In this document: piece by piece, positions 12,720 to 25,661 of the stretch
Numbering within the stretch: position 1 is the first letter of the stretch
How the letters are laid out: each line of letters begins with the position of its first letter
Source: Macrobrachium rosenbergii
Lineage: Eukaryota; Arthropoda; Malacostraca; Decapoda; Palaemonidae
DNA length: 64,000 bases
NCBI RefSeq assembly: GCF_040412425.1
Contig: NC_089763.1
Coordinates: 51,135,087-51,199,086 of the forward strand
Reading direction: 5' to 3'
Notes under the pieces: model-generated
What the model was told of the DNA's origin: nothing
The model's database searches: none
The model's input: the letters and a program-made list of their open reading frames with translations, nothing else
Program-made: the position numbers and the translations under genes

Positions 12720-15039
12720 GCCGGGTTCCAGCACAGCGTAGTGTGAACCATCAAGCTCGTTTGAAAGTAATAAGTGACTGCAATTTTTCTTAAGGAGTTT
12801 CTAGATAGATTTTTCGACAGGATCTGGGTAGGTACCTAGGTAAGCACTAAAGCTTATAACATTGAATTTTCTATGGGTCTTTAAGTGATTCCTTGCATGC
12901 ATAAGAAAGAAACGTGGGTATCATGGGGCGGTGAATTAGCAAATGAGATTACGTTGAAAAGTCAACGGAAATTTAATGCTTTTACAAATAAAACAAACAT
13001 AGGGACTTCTGTGTTTTCGTCTATTCGTATTTTTCTGGTGTGGTCGGTGTTTCTAGTCCGCTTTCTCCCTCTCAGCTGGTAAAGCATCTCCTCTCCTGTT
13101 AAATTTATCATTCAAACTGTCATTCAAGAAGACCACCCACTAAAATTCTAATCTCTCTCCCCTAGTCCCCCATGCGCTTCCATTTCACCACTCTCCTTGG
13201 TAGGCCCCAGAAAAGTTATTTCTGCACGTTTGTTGCCTAAGATGCCAGAATTGATGTTTGCATGCAATACTGATTTATATATATTTTTTCTTAAAATAAA
13301 TATGTAAATATAATTTGCGAAATAAAAGCAACTTAATATATCGATGTTTCTGAGTTCTGTTTAATTTCTTATAATGTATACCCAAGCACATTCCGCCCTG
13401 CCCCGCCAACATTCACTTACGCACGATCGCCGACGAGACTCCTTGGAGAGGTTATAAGCTATAATGATGCTTGAGCTCAATACAGAGGGTGTGAAAAAAA
13501 AATACTAATTATCATTATGGTGTGTAAGGCTTATGCTCTTTGAGGAGTACACCGTTGGGAGAGATGCATGTTACTTATTAAAAAATTCAATACTGGATGT
13601 TTAATTCATGTTTGAGTTGCATCCATACAAAACAACGTACTATATATTTGGAAAGAACAGGAATGAGCACATCTTCTACTGCTGACTCATAAGCAGCCGT
13701 GAACCTACAAGTAAGATCAAACATTTTGCTTTATTTATCTATGTGTGTCAGAGCTAAGTTTGCTGAATACTCTTGCAGTCTGCAGTTGGAACAGTTGATG
13801 TAAATATACAACTTAGTGATGTAGTCTTTAATTTTTTGTGACACATGTCTATAGAATAAGCAAAGCAATGAAATACGTTTTGATCATCAAGAAACCATCA
13901 ACCCCATCCCCCATCTGTCTCTCTTTCTCTCTCTCTGTGACCGCCTGTTTGTCTGTCTGTCTATCTTATTCAATGTATCTTGCAATATCACTTAGATATT
14001 GTGTTCTTTTAAATACAGAGAACGAGAGAGACGACAATGGACTCCCTTGCATGCTGCAATAAAAAATACAGTACTTCTCTCTGCCTAGGAGGCTAAAAGC
14101 AATCGTACAGTTTTTACCCTTCCCTTTGTTTGCGGTGAGGGAAATTTTCTACTCTGGCCAGAAAGAGAAATGTAAAGAGCCACAGATACTGACTCCTCAG
14201 CTGAAGAATGGGAAATTAAGGCGGAGGCCATTTCAGCAACCCGATCCTTATTGGATTTCGAACTAGACGTCAATTTATAATTCAGCACTGTTGTGACTCG
14301 CTTCTCAAAAAGAAGAAAAAGAAAAAGTGCAGTGAAAAGACGATGATGAAGATTGAGTTGAAGAATAAAACTAAAGGCGACGAAGAGGCATGACGTGAAT
14401 AATAATGTTAAGAAGAATAGTGAAGGGCATAATGAAAAACACCACGATTGAGAAGGGGGGAGGAGGAAGAATAACAAAGCTGTTAATGGAGGCTAAGAAA
14501 GATAAAGAAGCAGATGCAAATGAATAATGAGAATGAAAATGAAATATGAGAACGATGAAGAATGAGATGGGGGAAAAATTGTAGGAAACAGGAAAGAAAA
14601 CAAAACTGTCAATGAGGATGAGAAGAAAGGTGAAGAAGGCGAGAAGATAGAAAGGCAGAACACCGAGACTGATAATGGAAATAGAACAAAAGGCTTATAA
14701 GTCGAAACGAATTAAGGATTTCGTGAAGAAAAAGAAAAAAACAGCAACAACAAAAACTAAAGGCCTTACAATAAATACATGGAACTCCTCAAAAAGAGAC
14801 CTTTATTCATAACATAGCTGTTATTATAAAGGAAAGGAAGTAAAGCTGATATAATTTAAGATTCAGGTGATCAAACAGTGGTAAGGAGGATAAATTGAAA
14901 AAGGAAGTTGGAAGAGATGTAAAGACCAAGTTGACTTGATAAATTGAATAAAAATGGAGAGGTCTAACTGGTGGAAAGAATTATAACATGGGTGAAAACG
15001 AGGTCAAACCGAATTTGATATGTTAAATCAAGATAAAGT
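12720..15039. other. Unassigned stretch, purine-rich in its second half
   Basis: No gene is recognised. From about 14300 to 14760 the plus strand is strongly GAA/AAG-rich. The 130-codon antisense frame at 14085-14477 is low-complexity and unconvincing. Confidence 0.4.
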
Positions 15040-15250
15040 GTCGGTATCAAAGAGAATTTTAAGTGGGATGGAGATGTTTTGCGCAAGACTGAAGGTACAG
15101 CAAATGGGGACATAAAAGTATAATGTAAGGGGCGAAGGAAGACATAGACATTAAAAATGTCTGGGAAAAATTATGCTAATATGAAAGATTTAACTACAGT
15201 AAGAAAAATGCTAAAACTTACAGGAAAGGACAAACTGTGGAAATAAGGCT
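15040..15250 (+). mobile_element. Possible LINE C-terminal fragment
   Basis: The frame containing FKWDGDVLRKTEGTANGDIKV, followed after a stop by CKGRRKT, resembles the GHVLRM...GRRKTW segment found after reverse transcriptase in RTE/CR1-like LINEs. Similarity is short and the surrounding frames are broken, so this is tentative. Confidence 0.3.
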
Positions 15251-15720
15251 CAATATAAGACAGTATTCAATCAGAAGTAACCGAATATGAATGGTTGTGT
15301 TATGGTAGAGAAACGAATGAGGTAAGAAAACGATATATGATACAGAAAAAGTATGATATGGAGATTACGAGCTTTGCTAGAGATGTGTAACATCCCCTGC
15401 AAGAATCAGATGAGAATCAGAGATACGATAGAGAGGACAAAGTAGGATGCAAGAACAAAATAGTAAGACTGCAAAATTGGAGTTCGGTGGAGATGTCGGA
15501 CTCCTATGGACAGGGTAGACTGAGTTGTTTACATCGAATTCTACCTTAGAAGCCTTAAACTGAGACACGGCTAAAATTAGACTATAAAACGAGGCGCAGG
15601 TGTCAAATTTTACAGCGCAGGAAGACGTAAAATTGGCGCTGAAAAGCTAAAAGATAATATACAAATGACGGAAAAGAGCCTAAACAGTGTTAGTGGATAG
15701 TTCACATCTTGAGAATAAGT
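15251..15720. other. Unassigned spacer
   Basis: Nothing recognised beyond possible further decay products of the adjacent LINE fragment. Confidence 0.35.
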
Positions 15721-16013
15721 AATGGAATGGTATGGAATATAAGATTTTGGCCAAAGGACAAGCGCTGGGGCCTATTAGGTCATTCAGTGCGGAAAAGGGA
15801 AATTAAGAATAAAATAGCTTTAAAGGTGTAAAAGAGGAAAACCTCGCAGCTGCCCTACGGAACAATTATTTGGAGAGGGTTGAACGTAAGGTGAAAGAAA
15901 GGGAATAGGAACGGAGGTACAGTAGAAGAAATGGAAGTGTTTGCCGTACAGAACCTCAGGTAATGCCTACAGTCCACCGCGTGAGATGCACCGACGGAAC
16001 TACCCCTCTACGG
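15721..16013 (+). repeat. Short interspersed repeat, near full-length copy
   Basis: A roughly 290-bp repeat running from a TTGGCCAAAGGACAAGCGC block, through GGTCATTCAGTGC and GAGGAAAACCTCGCAG, to a 3' part with TAATGCCTACAGT and a CCACTACCCC-like end. The 3' part recurs at about 36280-36375, including GTAATGCCTACAGTGGGCCACGTGAGGTGC, which shows it is dispersed. I associate this sequence type with decapod genomes; that part is recollection rather than something shown here. No reading frame or RNA polymerase III boxes were identified. Confidence 0.65.
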
Positions 16014-16954
16014 TTGAGAATAAGTAAACATTATACTAGCGGGCATTTGAGGATACCTGGGACGAGGGACACCAGAATAGTGCCGAAATGATACATACAG
16101 AATACGATAGCCAGGGCACATTGTGATGAAAAGAGAAGATCCTGGACGAGATAGTGGTAGGATCACCGAATAAACTAATTGCTGTTGATTAAACCCTTCG
16201 GAGAAGGGGGACAGAAAAAAAAATTTCCAAAACCTGAAAGTAAATCTTAATACAGGTACTGGTAAAGAAAATATAAAGTTTTCGTGATTTGAATAACACA
16301 AAGAACTTACGATGTAAGATATTTAGCAATCTGAACCAAGTGCTCCGCTCACAGCCGTTGAACTGTTGATGAAACCCTAGCGCAATCAACTTCTATAACG
16401 TTAGTTGCTTCAAATATCTACACAAAAGTCTGGTTAGCAAAGCATCATTCACTTTATTTTCCACAAATACTGGCGCTTCTTGGATATTAAGGTATTTCCT
16501 TTCCATTACCTCTTTCACAGCTTCTATGAAACATTTCTAGGTTTCCCCATCCCTCCCCCATCCTGAGAATTCCGAATTATTTATACACTCTCGAAACCTA
16601 CCTATAGTCCACATGATCAAACCATCTAAAAATAATAACACTCTGATCACATGCAATTAACTTTTGACCACTTTCAATTCTTCAGCCACTTAACTAATTA
16701 AAGCAATGAATCTCAACAGCTTCAACCTTATTTCTTCATTCACATTCAACGTTTATGTGTTTACACGGAATTCTATAATATCCACATTGACCTATTAGCT
16801 TCTCGAATCTCACCACTGCAAATCAGGGTTTCCTTACTGTTTTTCATATCGGTTACAAGGATTTGTTATGACAAGCGTATCCAAAACTTTTGAAGAAATT
16901 AAGACGTTAAGAGCGCATTTGGATACTTCCAAAAATATGTATGAGTAAAATATA

Positions 16955-16956
<2 letters not shown>
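16014..16956. other. Unassigned spacer
   Basis: No gene or repeat is recognised. Confidence 0.4.
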
Positions 16957-17007
<51 letters not shown>

Positions 17008-17022
17008 TATTATCACTTTTGT

Positions 17023-17104
<82 letters not shown>

Positions 17105-17109
17105 CATAC
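16957..17109. repeat. Two (AT)n arrays separated by 24 bp, then a CATA run
   Basis: (AT)n at about 16957-17004 and 17029-17100 flank a short unique spacer. The second array ends in CATACATACAT. Confidence 0.95.
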
Positions 17110-19686
17110 ATCCACGTCTGTACAAGTGTTCAGTTTTACTTCAATCATCTTCCTTCTTCTTTTCCACCTTCTCGCGTAGGTATCTCATTCTTGGGAATCT
17201 TGTTAGGCGCGTGTAACAAAAGATTTCAATACTTCTATTTCAAACTAACACACAAACAATAATCTCTTCAAATGACTTGACTGTCTTATTATTTCTATAA
17301 AATTTGCCACAGTAACTATACCAGATATTAACGATAACTAAAGTCTATTTTTTTACGTAAAATAATGCCCTTTCCCTTTTTCATACATTCACAAGATTTC
17401 TGGGGATATTTTACAATTTTGATGACATAAGAATCTCTTTTCCAGCATGACTTTCTGCCCTTTTTCATTTCCCCTCATTTTGAATAAGCAACGAATTCAG
17501 TATCAAATACTATTATGAAATCCGCGAAATCGCCATTTTCTATTAATGACGTTTCCCTAATTACGATCTAAACTGATCACTGACAAAGGACAGCTTTATC
17601 TGTAATTGATTACATGTGTAGTTAACCACAAAGGCCTTATTCAACGTTATCCCTTTTATGTAACTCGCTGACACAAGCAAAAATTCGAGCTTTAATTCTG
17701 GAAGACTAGATTCTGAGAGGGGGCGGGGGCGATTACTGTAGGTAGGCGGAGGGACTCTGGGCTGGAAGGACAGACCTGAGGGTAGGATCGAGAAGGGAAA
17801 TTCCCATGAAGATGATTTTTGGCGAGGGAAATTTAATCAGGGTTATGTCATCTCCAACCAGGTGGCCGTAACTTCTGCCGACTATCTGCGGGTGATAATG
17901 ATAACTCATTTTATTTATTTCGACCTAGATACCATTAAAAAAAATCGTCTTCGCCAAATCTTTAAACCTGGGCTTATTTCTGCTTTAAGAGTTACGAGAA
18001 TTAACGAACTGAAGAACTGACGAGTGTTCAATAAGCATGCAAGAAATATTTACCCAACTATCTCCCCGTCCTTATTTTTTATTTATTTAAATCTGAGTCT
18101 GGTTATTAAGTACAAAAAAAAAGAGAGGATAAATTGCAACGCTTCGGTAGGATGTGGGTCTAACGGGCGAATTTCTGAACTCTGATCCTATTTGTAGTAA
18201 ATTAACTAAGCCAAAAAGTCTCTCAACTGACCGGCATTACAAAAAGAGTTCTTTCAGTATCTGCATTCCTACTGTCCGTTAATTCTTATGTCGTAAACAT
18301 TTAGCTCTTGATGGATTATCATCGTTTTAAGTAGGTCTCCTTCCTTACTTCACTTTAAAACCTCCAGATAGTGAAATTCTAGAGTCCGTTTTTATTTCCA
18401 ACTTTACTTGCATTGTTAATGCACAGGTGATGAGACATGCATCTTAATGCATTAAACAGCCCAGCCGCCGCCCCCTCCCCAAAATGAGGACGGTAAAGCA
18501 CTGGGGATCAACCTTGAAAGAAGCAAAAGATTTATTCAGTGGAAACGGAATCAGTAAAAGGTAGTACACACGCCCTAACCCTGCACTTCAGAAATCATTT
18601 ACTCTCATATTTTGGGAGAATCCCGGGTTTACTGGGCATTCAAATGCCATCTGAGAAAAGAAGGGGAGGTGTGACTCCTTAAGCTCAGTGGAACAATTAT
18701 CAAAGCAGTTTCCACAGAGAAGACAGAAGAACCATCATGGCTGAAAGGATTATTAGTTACCTTCAAGTCAGTCATCTCCAAAATGAAACGAAAGGATGCA
18801 TACTACAAACGACAGGAACAGTTAGGATCAACATAAAACTTTGATAAAAGGGTGAATATAGCAATTGTGACTTTTATGCACAATAACTGTTTTAGCGCAG
18901 ATTTGTTAATTTGAGCTGTTTACACCAAGGACATTTAACAACACCCACCATATTTTTAGAAGTAAGGGGTTCAATCAAATTTTCATTAAAAATTACAGAA
19001 GTGTAGCTAGGGAGAGAAGACAGAAAAATAGCTAGAAACTGTCTTGGGTATCACTAAACTTGACTTGTGTCATGAAGCTTCATACAGATTTGCTCTCTAG
19101 ATTGCAGCAAATAAACCTCAAAAAAGCCGCACAAGAAAAAGTGTATACAACACAGAAGTAAAAAGTAGCGAAGAAAAAAGTATGGAGGGATGATCATCGG
19201 GCAAAGCATGAAGATCTGAAAAGATAAAAGGAAGGTCACTGATAAAATGAAAGAAACGAATAGGCGGGAGAACAAAAACCCTTACTAGAAATGAGAAAGG
19301 GAACAGATGCTTCACCGTCGGTAATAAACACATTTAATTATATAAAATGCTTTAAAGACGCAAGAAGTCTGTCTGACAAAACGTTACACAATACTTGGCC
19401 CAGTGATTTAGGAAAAAACTGACAAGAGATAACAAAATATACTCTAAAATCCGGCAGAGAAAACTACATAACTTGAATTTGAAGGACAAGATTCCCAGCA
19501 GAATTTTCTCTGTGCAAACCTTTTAACAGATCAGATAAAAAGGTGTTAGCTTTCAATATATCGAATATTTTAGTCGTATGGGCAATTCCAAGAAGCAGCA
19601 ATTTCACTTTTATTTTGGATAAGGTTAGATACTGCAAGTTTCGAAGATGAAAAGTAATTACATGGCAAAAGAAAAGGAGTAGCAAG
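17110..19686. other. Long unassigned stretch
   Basis: About 2.6 kb with no recognisable gene. A G-rich patch lies at about 17718-17762. The last kilobase before the minisatellite is AT-rich and unremarkable. Confidence 0.4.
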
Positions 19687-22600
19687 TCACCTGTAGTGGT
19701 AGTATAGGACAATATACAAACATCTGAGAAATGAGGGCAAAACGGGAGTGCCAACAGTGATAGAATAAGACAAAAAAAAAATTATGGGATTTGAGGCCAA
19801 AATGGGAGTGCCAGTAGTGGTAGTACAGGACAAAATAAAAATATCTGAGAAATGAGGGGACAGTAGGAGTGCCAGTAATGGGAGTATAAGAAAAAAAACC
19901 CTAAGAAATGAGGGCAAAATGACAGTACCGATAGTGGTAGTATAGGACAAAATAAAAATATCTGAGAAATGAGGGCAACATGGGAGTGCCAGTGGTGGTA
20001 GTATAAGACAAAAAAAAAAAAAATCTGAGAAATGAGGGCAACATGGGCGTGCTAGCAGTGGTAGTAAAAGGCTAAAAAAAAAAAAAAAAAATCTGAGAAT
20101 TGAGGGCAAAATGGGAGTGCCAGCAGTGGTAGTATAGGACAAAGTACAAACATCTGAGAAATAAGGGAAAAATGAGAGTGCCAGTATTGGTAGTAAATAA
20201 CAAAATAAAAATATCTGACAAATGAAGGGATAGTAGGAGTGCCAGTAGTGGTAGTATAAGAAAAAAATCTGAGAAAAAGGGGGCAAAATCGGAGTGCCAG
20301 TAGTGGTAGTATAGGACAAAAAAAAATTGATAAATGAGGACAAAATGGGAGTGCTAGTAGTGATAGTAAAGGACAAAGTAAAAATATCAGAGGAATGAGG
20401 CAAAAATGGAGTGCCAGTAGTGGTAGTATAAGACAAAGTCAATATATCTGAGAAATAAGGGCAAAATGGGAGTGCCAGTGTTGGTAGTAGAGGATGAAGT
20501 AAATATATCTGAGAAATGAGGACAAAATGGGAGTTCCAGTAGTGGTAGTGTAGGACAAAGTAAAAAATATCTGAGAAATGAGGGCAAAATGGGAGTGCCA
20601 GTAGTGGCAGTATAGGAAAAAAATATCTGAGAAATGAGGGCAAAATGGGAGTGCCAGTAGTGGTAGTAATGGACAAAATAAAAATATCTGAGGAATGAAG
20701 GCAAATTTGGAGTGACAGCAATGGTAGTAAAAGACAAAAAAAAAAAAATCTGACAAATGAGGGCAAAATGGGAGGGCCAGTAGTGGTATTAAAGGACAAA
20801 ATAAAAATATCTGAGAAATGAAGGCAAAATGGGAGTGACAGTAATGGTAGTGCCAGTAGTGGCACGATAGGACAAAGTAAATATATCTGAGAAATGAGGG
20901 CATAGTGGGAGTGCCAGCAGTGGAAGTATAGGACAAAAAAATGAGAAATGAGGGCAAAATTGGGGTGAGAGTAGTGGTAAGATTACAAAAAAAAAAATAG
21001 AGAAATGAGGGCAAAATGAAAGTGCCACTAGTGGTAGTATAGGACAAAGTACAAATATCTGAAAAATAAGGGAAAAGTGGGAGTGACAGTAGTGATAGTA
21101 TAGGACAAAGTAAATATAACTGAGAAATGCGGGCATAGTGGGAGTGCTAGCAGTGGTAGTATAGGACAAAGTAAATATATCTGAAAAATGAGGGCAAAAT
21201 GTGAGTGCCAGTAGTGTAGTATAGGACAAAGTAAATATATCTGAGAAATAAGGGCAAAACGAGTGCCAGAGTGGTAGTACAGGAAAAAAGTAAAAATATC
21301 TGAGAAATGAGAGTAAAATCAGAGTGCCATTAGAGGGAGTAAAGAACAAAAAAAATCTGAGAAATAGCAGCAAAGTGGGAGTGCCATTACTGGTAGTAGA
21401 GGACAAAGCAAATATATATGAGAAATGAGGTCAAAATGGGAGTGCCAGTAGTGGTAGTGTAGGACAAAGCAAAAATATTTGAGAAATGAGGGCAAAATGG
21501 GAGTGTCAGTAGTGGTAGTGCAGGAAAAAAATCTGAGAAATGAAGGCAAAATGTGAGTGCCCATAGTGGTAATATAGGGGAAAAAATAACTGAAAAATGC
21601 GGGCAAAGTGGGAGTGTCAGTAGTGGTATTATAGGACAAAAAAAACTATCTGAGAAATGAGGGTAAAATGGGAGTGCCAGTAATGGTATTATAGGACAAA
21701 AAAAATCTGACAAATGAGGGCAGAATAGGAGTGCCAGTAGTGGTAGTATAGGAAAAAAAAATCTGAGAAATGTGGGCAAAATGGGAGTGTCAATAGTAGT
21801 ATTATAGGAAAAGAAAAATCTGAGAAATGTGGGCAAAATGGGAGTGTCAGTGGTGGTATTGTAGGACTAAAAAAAAAAATCTGAGAAATGAGGGCAAAAT
21901 GGGAGTGCCACTAGTGGTTGTATAGGAAAACAATCTGAGAAATGAGGGCAAAATGAGAGTGCCAGTAGTAGTAGTATATGACAAAGTAAAAATATCTGAG
22001 AAATGAGGGCAAAATGGGAGTCTCAGTAGTGTTAGTATAGGACAAAAAAAAAAAAAAAGAGAAATATGGGCAAAATAGGAGTGCCAATGGTGATAGTATA
22101 CGATAAAGTAAATATATCTAAGACGTGATGGGAAAATAGGAATGCCAGTAGTGGTAGTGAAGGAAAAAAAATATCTAAGAAATGAGGGCAAAACGGGAGT
22201 GCCACGAATGACAGTACAGGATAAATTAAAAATATCTAAGAAATGATGGAAAAATGGGAGTGCCAGTAGTGGCAGTACAGGAGAAAGTAAAATTATCCGA
22301 GAAATGAGGGGAAAATGGCAGTGCCAGTAGTGGTACTAAAGGAGAAAAAAATCTGAGGAATGAGGGCAAAATTGCAGTGTCAGTGGTGGTAAAATAGGAC
22401 AAAAAAATCTGAAAAATGAGGGCAAAATGGGTGTCAGTAGTGGTGGTATAAGGAAAAATTTTTTTTTTTTTTAGAAAAATGAGGGAAAATGGGAGTGCCA
22501 GTAGTGGTACTATAGGACAAAAAAAAAATCTGATAAATGAGGACAAAACAGGAGTGTTAGTAGTGGTAGTATAGGAAAAAAAACTTTCTTAGATTTGAGG

Positions 22601-25190
22601 GGAAGATGGGAGTGCTAGTAGTGGTAGTATAGGACAAAGTAAAAATATCTGAGAAACAAGGGGAAAATGGGAGAGCTAGTAGTGGGATTATAAGACAAAG
22701 TAAATATATCTGAGAAATGAGGGCAAAATGGGAGTGTCAATATTGGTAGTAGAGGACAAAAAAAATATCTGAGGAATAATGGCAAAATGGGAGTGTAGGT
22801 AGCGGTAATATAGGACAAAAATACATATCTGAGAAATGAGGAGAAAATGTGAGTGGCAGTAGTGGTAGTATAGGACAAAAAAATCTGAGAAATGGCGGCA
22901 AAATGGGAGTGTCAGTAGTGGTAGTATAGGACAAAATAAAAATATCTGAGAAATGAAGGCAAAATGGGAGTGTCAGTAGTGGTAGTATACGACAAAATAA
23001 AAATATCTGAGAAATGAAGGCAAAATGGGAGTGTCAGTAGTGGTAGTAGAGGACAAAATAAAAATATCTGAGAAATGAAGACAAAATGGGAGTGCCAGTA
23101 GTGGTAGTAGAGGATAAAATAAAAATATCTGAGAAATGAAGGTAAAATGGGAGTGCCAGTAGTGGTAATAAAGGACAAAGCAAAAATATCTGAGAAATGA
23201 GGGAAAAATGGCTTGCCAGTATTGGTAGTATAGGACAAAATAAAAATATCTGAGAAATGAAGGCAAAATGTGACTGCCAATAGTGGTAGTAGAGGATGAA
23301 ATAAAAATATCTGAGAAATGAAGATAAAATTGGAGAGCCAGTAGTGGTAATAAAGGACAAAGCAAAAATATCTGAGAAATTAGGGGAAAATGGCTTGCCA
23401 GTATTGGTATATAGGACAAAATAAAAATATCTGAGAAATGAAGGCAAAATGGGAGTGCCAGTAGTGGTAGTAGAGGATAAAATAAAAATATCTGAGAAAT
23501 GAAGGTAAAATGGGAGTGCCAGTAGTGGTAGTAAAGGATAAAATAAAAATATCTGAGAAATGAGGGCAAATGGGAGTGCCAGTAGTGGTAGTATAGGACA
23601 AAGTAAAAATATCTGGGAAATAAGGGGAAAATTGCTTGCTAGAATTGGTAGTATAGTAAAAAATAAAAATATCTGAGAAATGAGGGCAAAATGGGAGTGC
23701 CAGTTGTGGTAGTAAAGGACAAAATAAAAATATCTGAGAAATGAGGGCAAATGGGAGTGCCAGAAGTGGCAGTATAGGACAAATTAAAAATATGAGAAAT
23801 GAGGGGAAAATGGCTTGCCAGTATTGGTAGTATAGGAGAAAATGGAAATATCTGAGAAATGAGGGCAAAATGGGAGTGGCAGTAGTGGTAGTATAAGACA
23901 AAGTAAAAATATCTGAGAAATGAGGGGAAAATGGCTTGCCAGTATTGGTAGTATAGGACGAAATAAAAATATCTGAGAAATGAGGGCAAAATGGGATTGC
24001 CAGTAGTGGTAGTAGAGGACAAAGCAAAAATATCTGAGAAATGAGGGGAAAATGGCTTACCAGTATTGGTTATAGGACAAAATAAAAATATCTGAGAAAT
24101 AAGCGCAAAATGGGAGTGCCAGTAGTGGTAGTATAGGACAAAGTAAAAATATCTGAGAAATTAGGGCAAAATGGCTTGCCAGTACTGGTAGTATAGGAGA
24201 AAATAAAAATATCTGAGAAATAAGCGCAAAATGGGAGTGCCAGTAGTGGTAGTAAAGGACAAAGTAAAAATATCTGAGAAATAAGGGGAAAATGTCTTGC
24301 CAGTATTGGTAGTATAGGACAAAATAAAAATATCTGAGAAATGAGGGGAAAATGGCTTGCCAGTATTGGTAGTATAGGACAAAATAAAAATATCTGAGAA
24401 ACGAAGGCAAAATTGGAGTGCCAGTAGTGGTAGTACAGGATAAAATAAAAATATCTGACAAATGTGGGGATGGCAGGAGTGCCAGTAGTGGTAGTATAAG
24501 AAAAAAAATCTGACAAATGAGGACAAAATTGGAGTGCCAGTAGTGGTAGTATAGGACAAAAAAATCTGAGAGATAAGGGCAAAATGGGAGTGCCAGTAAT
24601 GGTAGTATGAGAAAAATATATCTGAGAAATGAGGGCAAAATGGGAATGCCAGTACTGGTAGTATAGGACAAAGTAAACATATCTGAGAAATATGGCAAAA
24701 TGGGAGTGCCAGTAGTGGTAGTATAGGACAAAAAAAAAATCTGAGAAATAAGGGCAAAATGGGGAGTGCCAGTAGTGGTAGTGTAGGAAAAAATATCTTA
24801 AAAATGAGGGCAAAATGGGAATGCCAGTAGTGGTAATATAGAACAAAATAAAAATATCTGAGAAATGAGGGCAAAATGGGAGTGTCAGTAGAGGTAGTAT
24901 AGAACAAAGTAAATATATCTGACAAATATGGCAAAATGGGAGTGCCAGTAGTGGTAGTACAGGACAAAAAAATCTCAGAAATAAGGGCAAAATCGGAGTG
25001 CCAGTGGTGGTAGAATAGGAAAAAAAATATCTGAAAAGTGAGGGCAAAATGTGAGTGCCAGTAGTGGTAGTATAGAACAAAATAAAAATATCTGAGAAAT
25101 GACGGCAAGATGGGAGTGCCGGTAGTGTTAGCATAGGAGAAAATAAAAACATCTGAGAAATGAGGGAAAATGGGAGTGACAGTAGTGGTA
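19687..25190. repeat. Large 57-61-bp minisatellite array, left block
   Basis: About 90 head-to-tail units. A typical unit reads GGTAGTATAGGACAAAG, then TAAAAATATCTGAGAAATGA, then GGGCAAAATGGGAGTGCCAGTAGT. Many units lack the TAAAAATAT part and are shorter, and poly(A) length varies. Because the common unit is 61 bp (one more than a multiple of three) and has no minus-strand stops, all three minus-strand frames stay open for long distances. This gives Leu/Phe/Tyr/Thr-rich repetitive translations of up to about 400 codons. I treat these as by-products of the repeat. Within about 23.2-24.4 kb two unit types alternate. Confidence 0.97.
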
Positions 25191-25661
25191 GTCTTCTCCT
25201 TCTTTTAAAATGCTTTTTCCCATTTTTTGTATGGGGTAAGCACGACGCCTTCTCTTGAAGGACTTTGATTTGGCTTTGGGGTAGACTGTAGTCTCGATCA
25301 GCTGCCCTGCCTGACATCACTTAATCCCTGGTAGCACATGTACATGTATCGTACCAATCACCAGTTCCCTTTCTCCCAGCAGCGAGGAGAGTTGAGCGGT
25401 TAGGTCGACAGTTCGAGACGTGTGAGGTGTCTGTTATATTTTTAGGAAATGTTGGAGTGGCTTTGTTTATGTGTGCATTAGTCTGTAACACCCATTTGCT
25501 TTTAAGCAAACCTATCCGTTGATTACATACATAATCCCGGGGTGTCTACACGGATAGCAAAGTGTCCGCCTCTCTGACTGGTCGGCTGCGGATTTGAACC
25601 AGCGCCACAGATCTCTATGAAGTCCGAAGCTGCTGCTCTACCGACTTGGCCATCGAAGCTC
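25191..25661 (-). mobile_element. tRNA-derived SINE inserted in the minisatellite
   Basis: On the minus strand a tRNA-like head begins near 25661. Box A TGGCCAAGTCGG lies at 25641-25652 and box B GGTTCAAATCC at 25590-25600, spaced as in an RNA polymerase III tRNA promoter. The body continues to about 25191 and ends with an A-rich GAAG-type tail (plus-strand CTTCTCCTTCTTTT). The minisatellite phrase CAGTAGTGGTA occurs at both edges, compatible with a target-site duplication or simply with the repeat itself. A second tRNA-like phrase within the body near 25392-25425 was not resolved. SINEs of this type encode no protein and move with LINE enzymes. Confidence 0.75.

Noticed and set aside
14085..14477. 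130-codon antisense frame rich in Leu and Phe
   Set aside because: Low-complexity translation of a GAA-rich strand with no domain.
19687..25320. Long minus-strand frames (up to about 416 codons) as a repetitive membrane protein gene
   Set aside because: Each frame is generated by the 61-bp tandem unit, whose length changes the frame every unit; there is no start context, no unique sequence and no conserved domain. Kept only as a finding to test.
25575..25661. Functional tRNA gene
   Set aside because: The A and B boxes are present, but the arms do not form a clean cloverleaf and the sequence continues into a SINE body.
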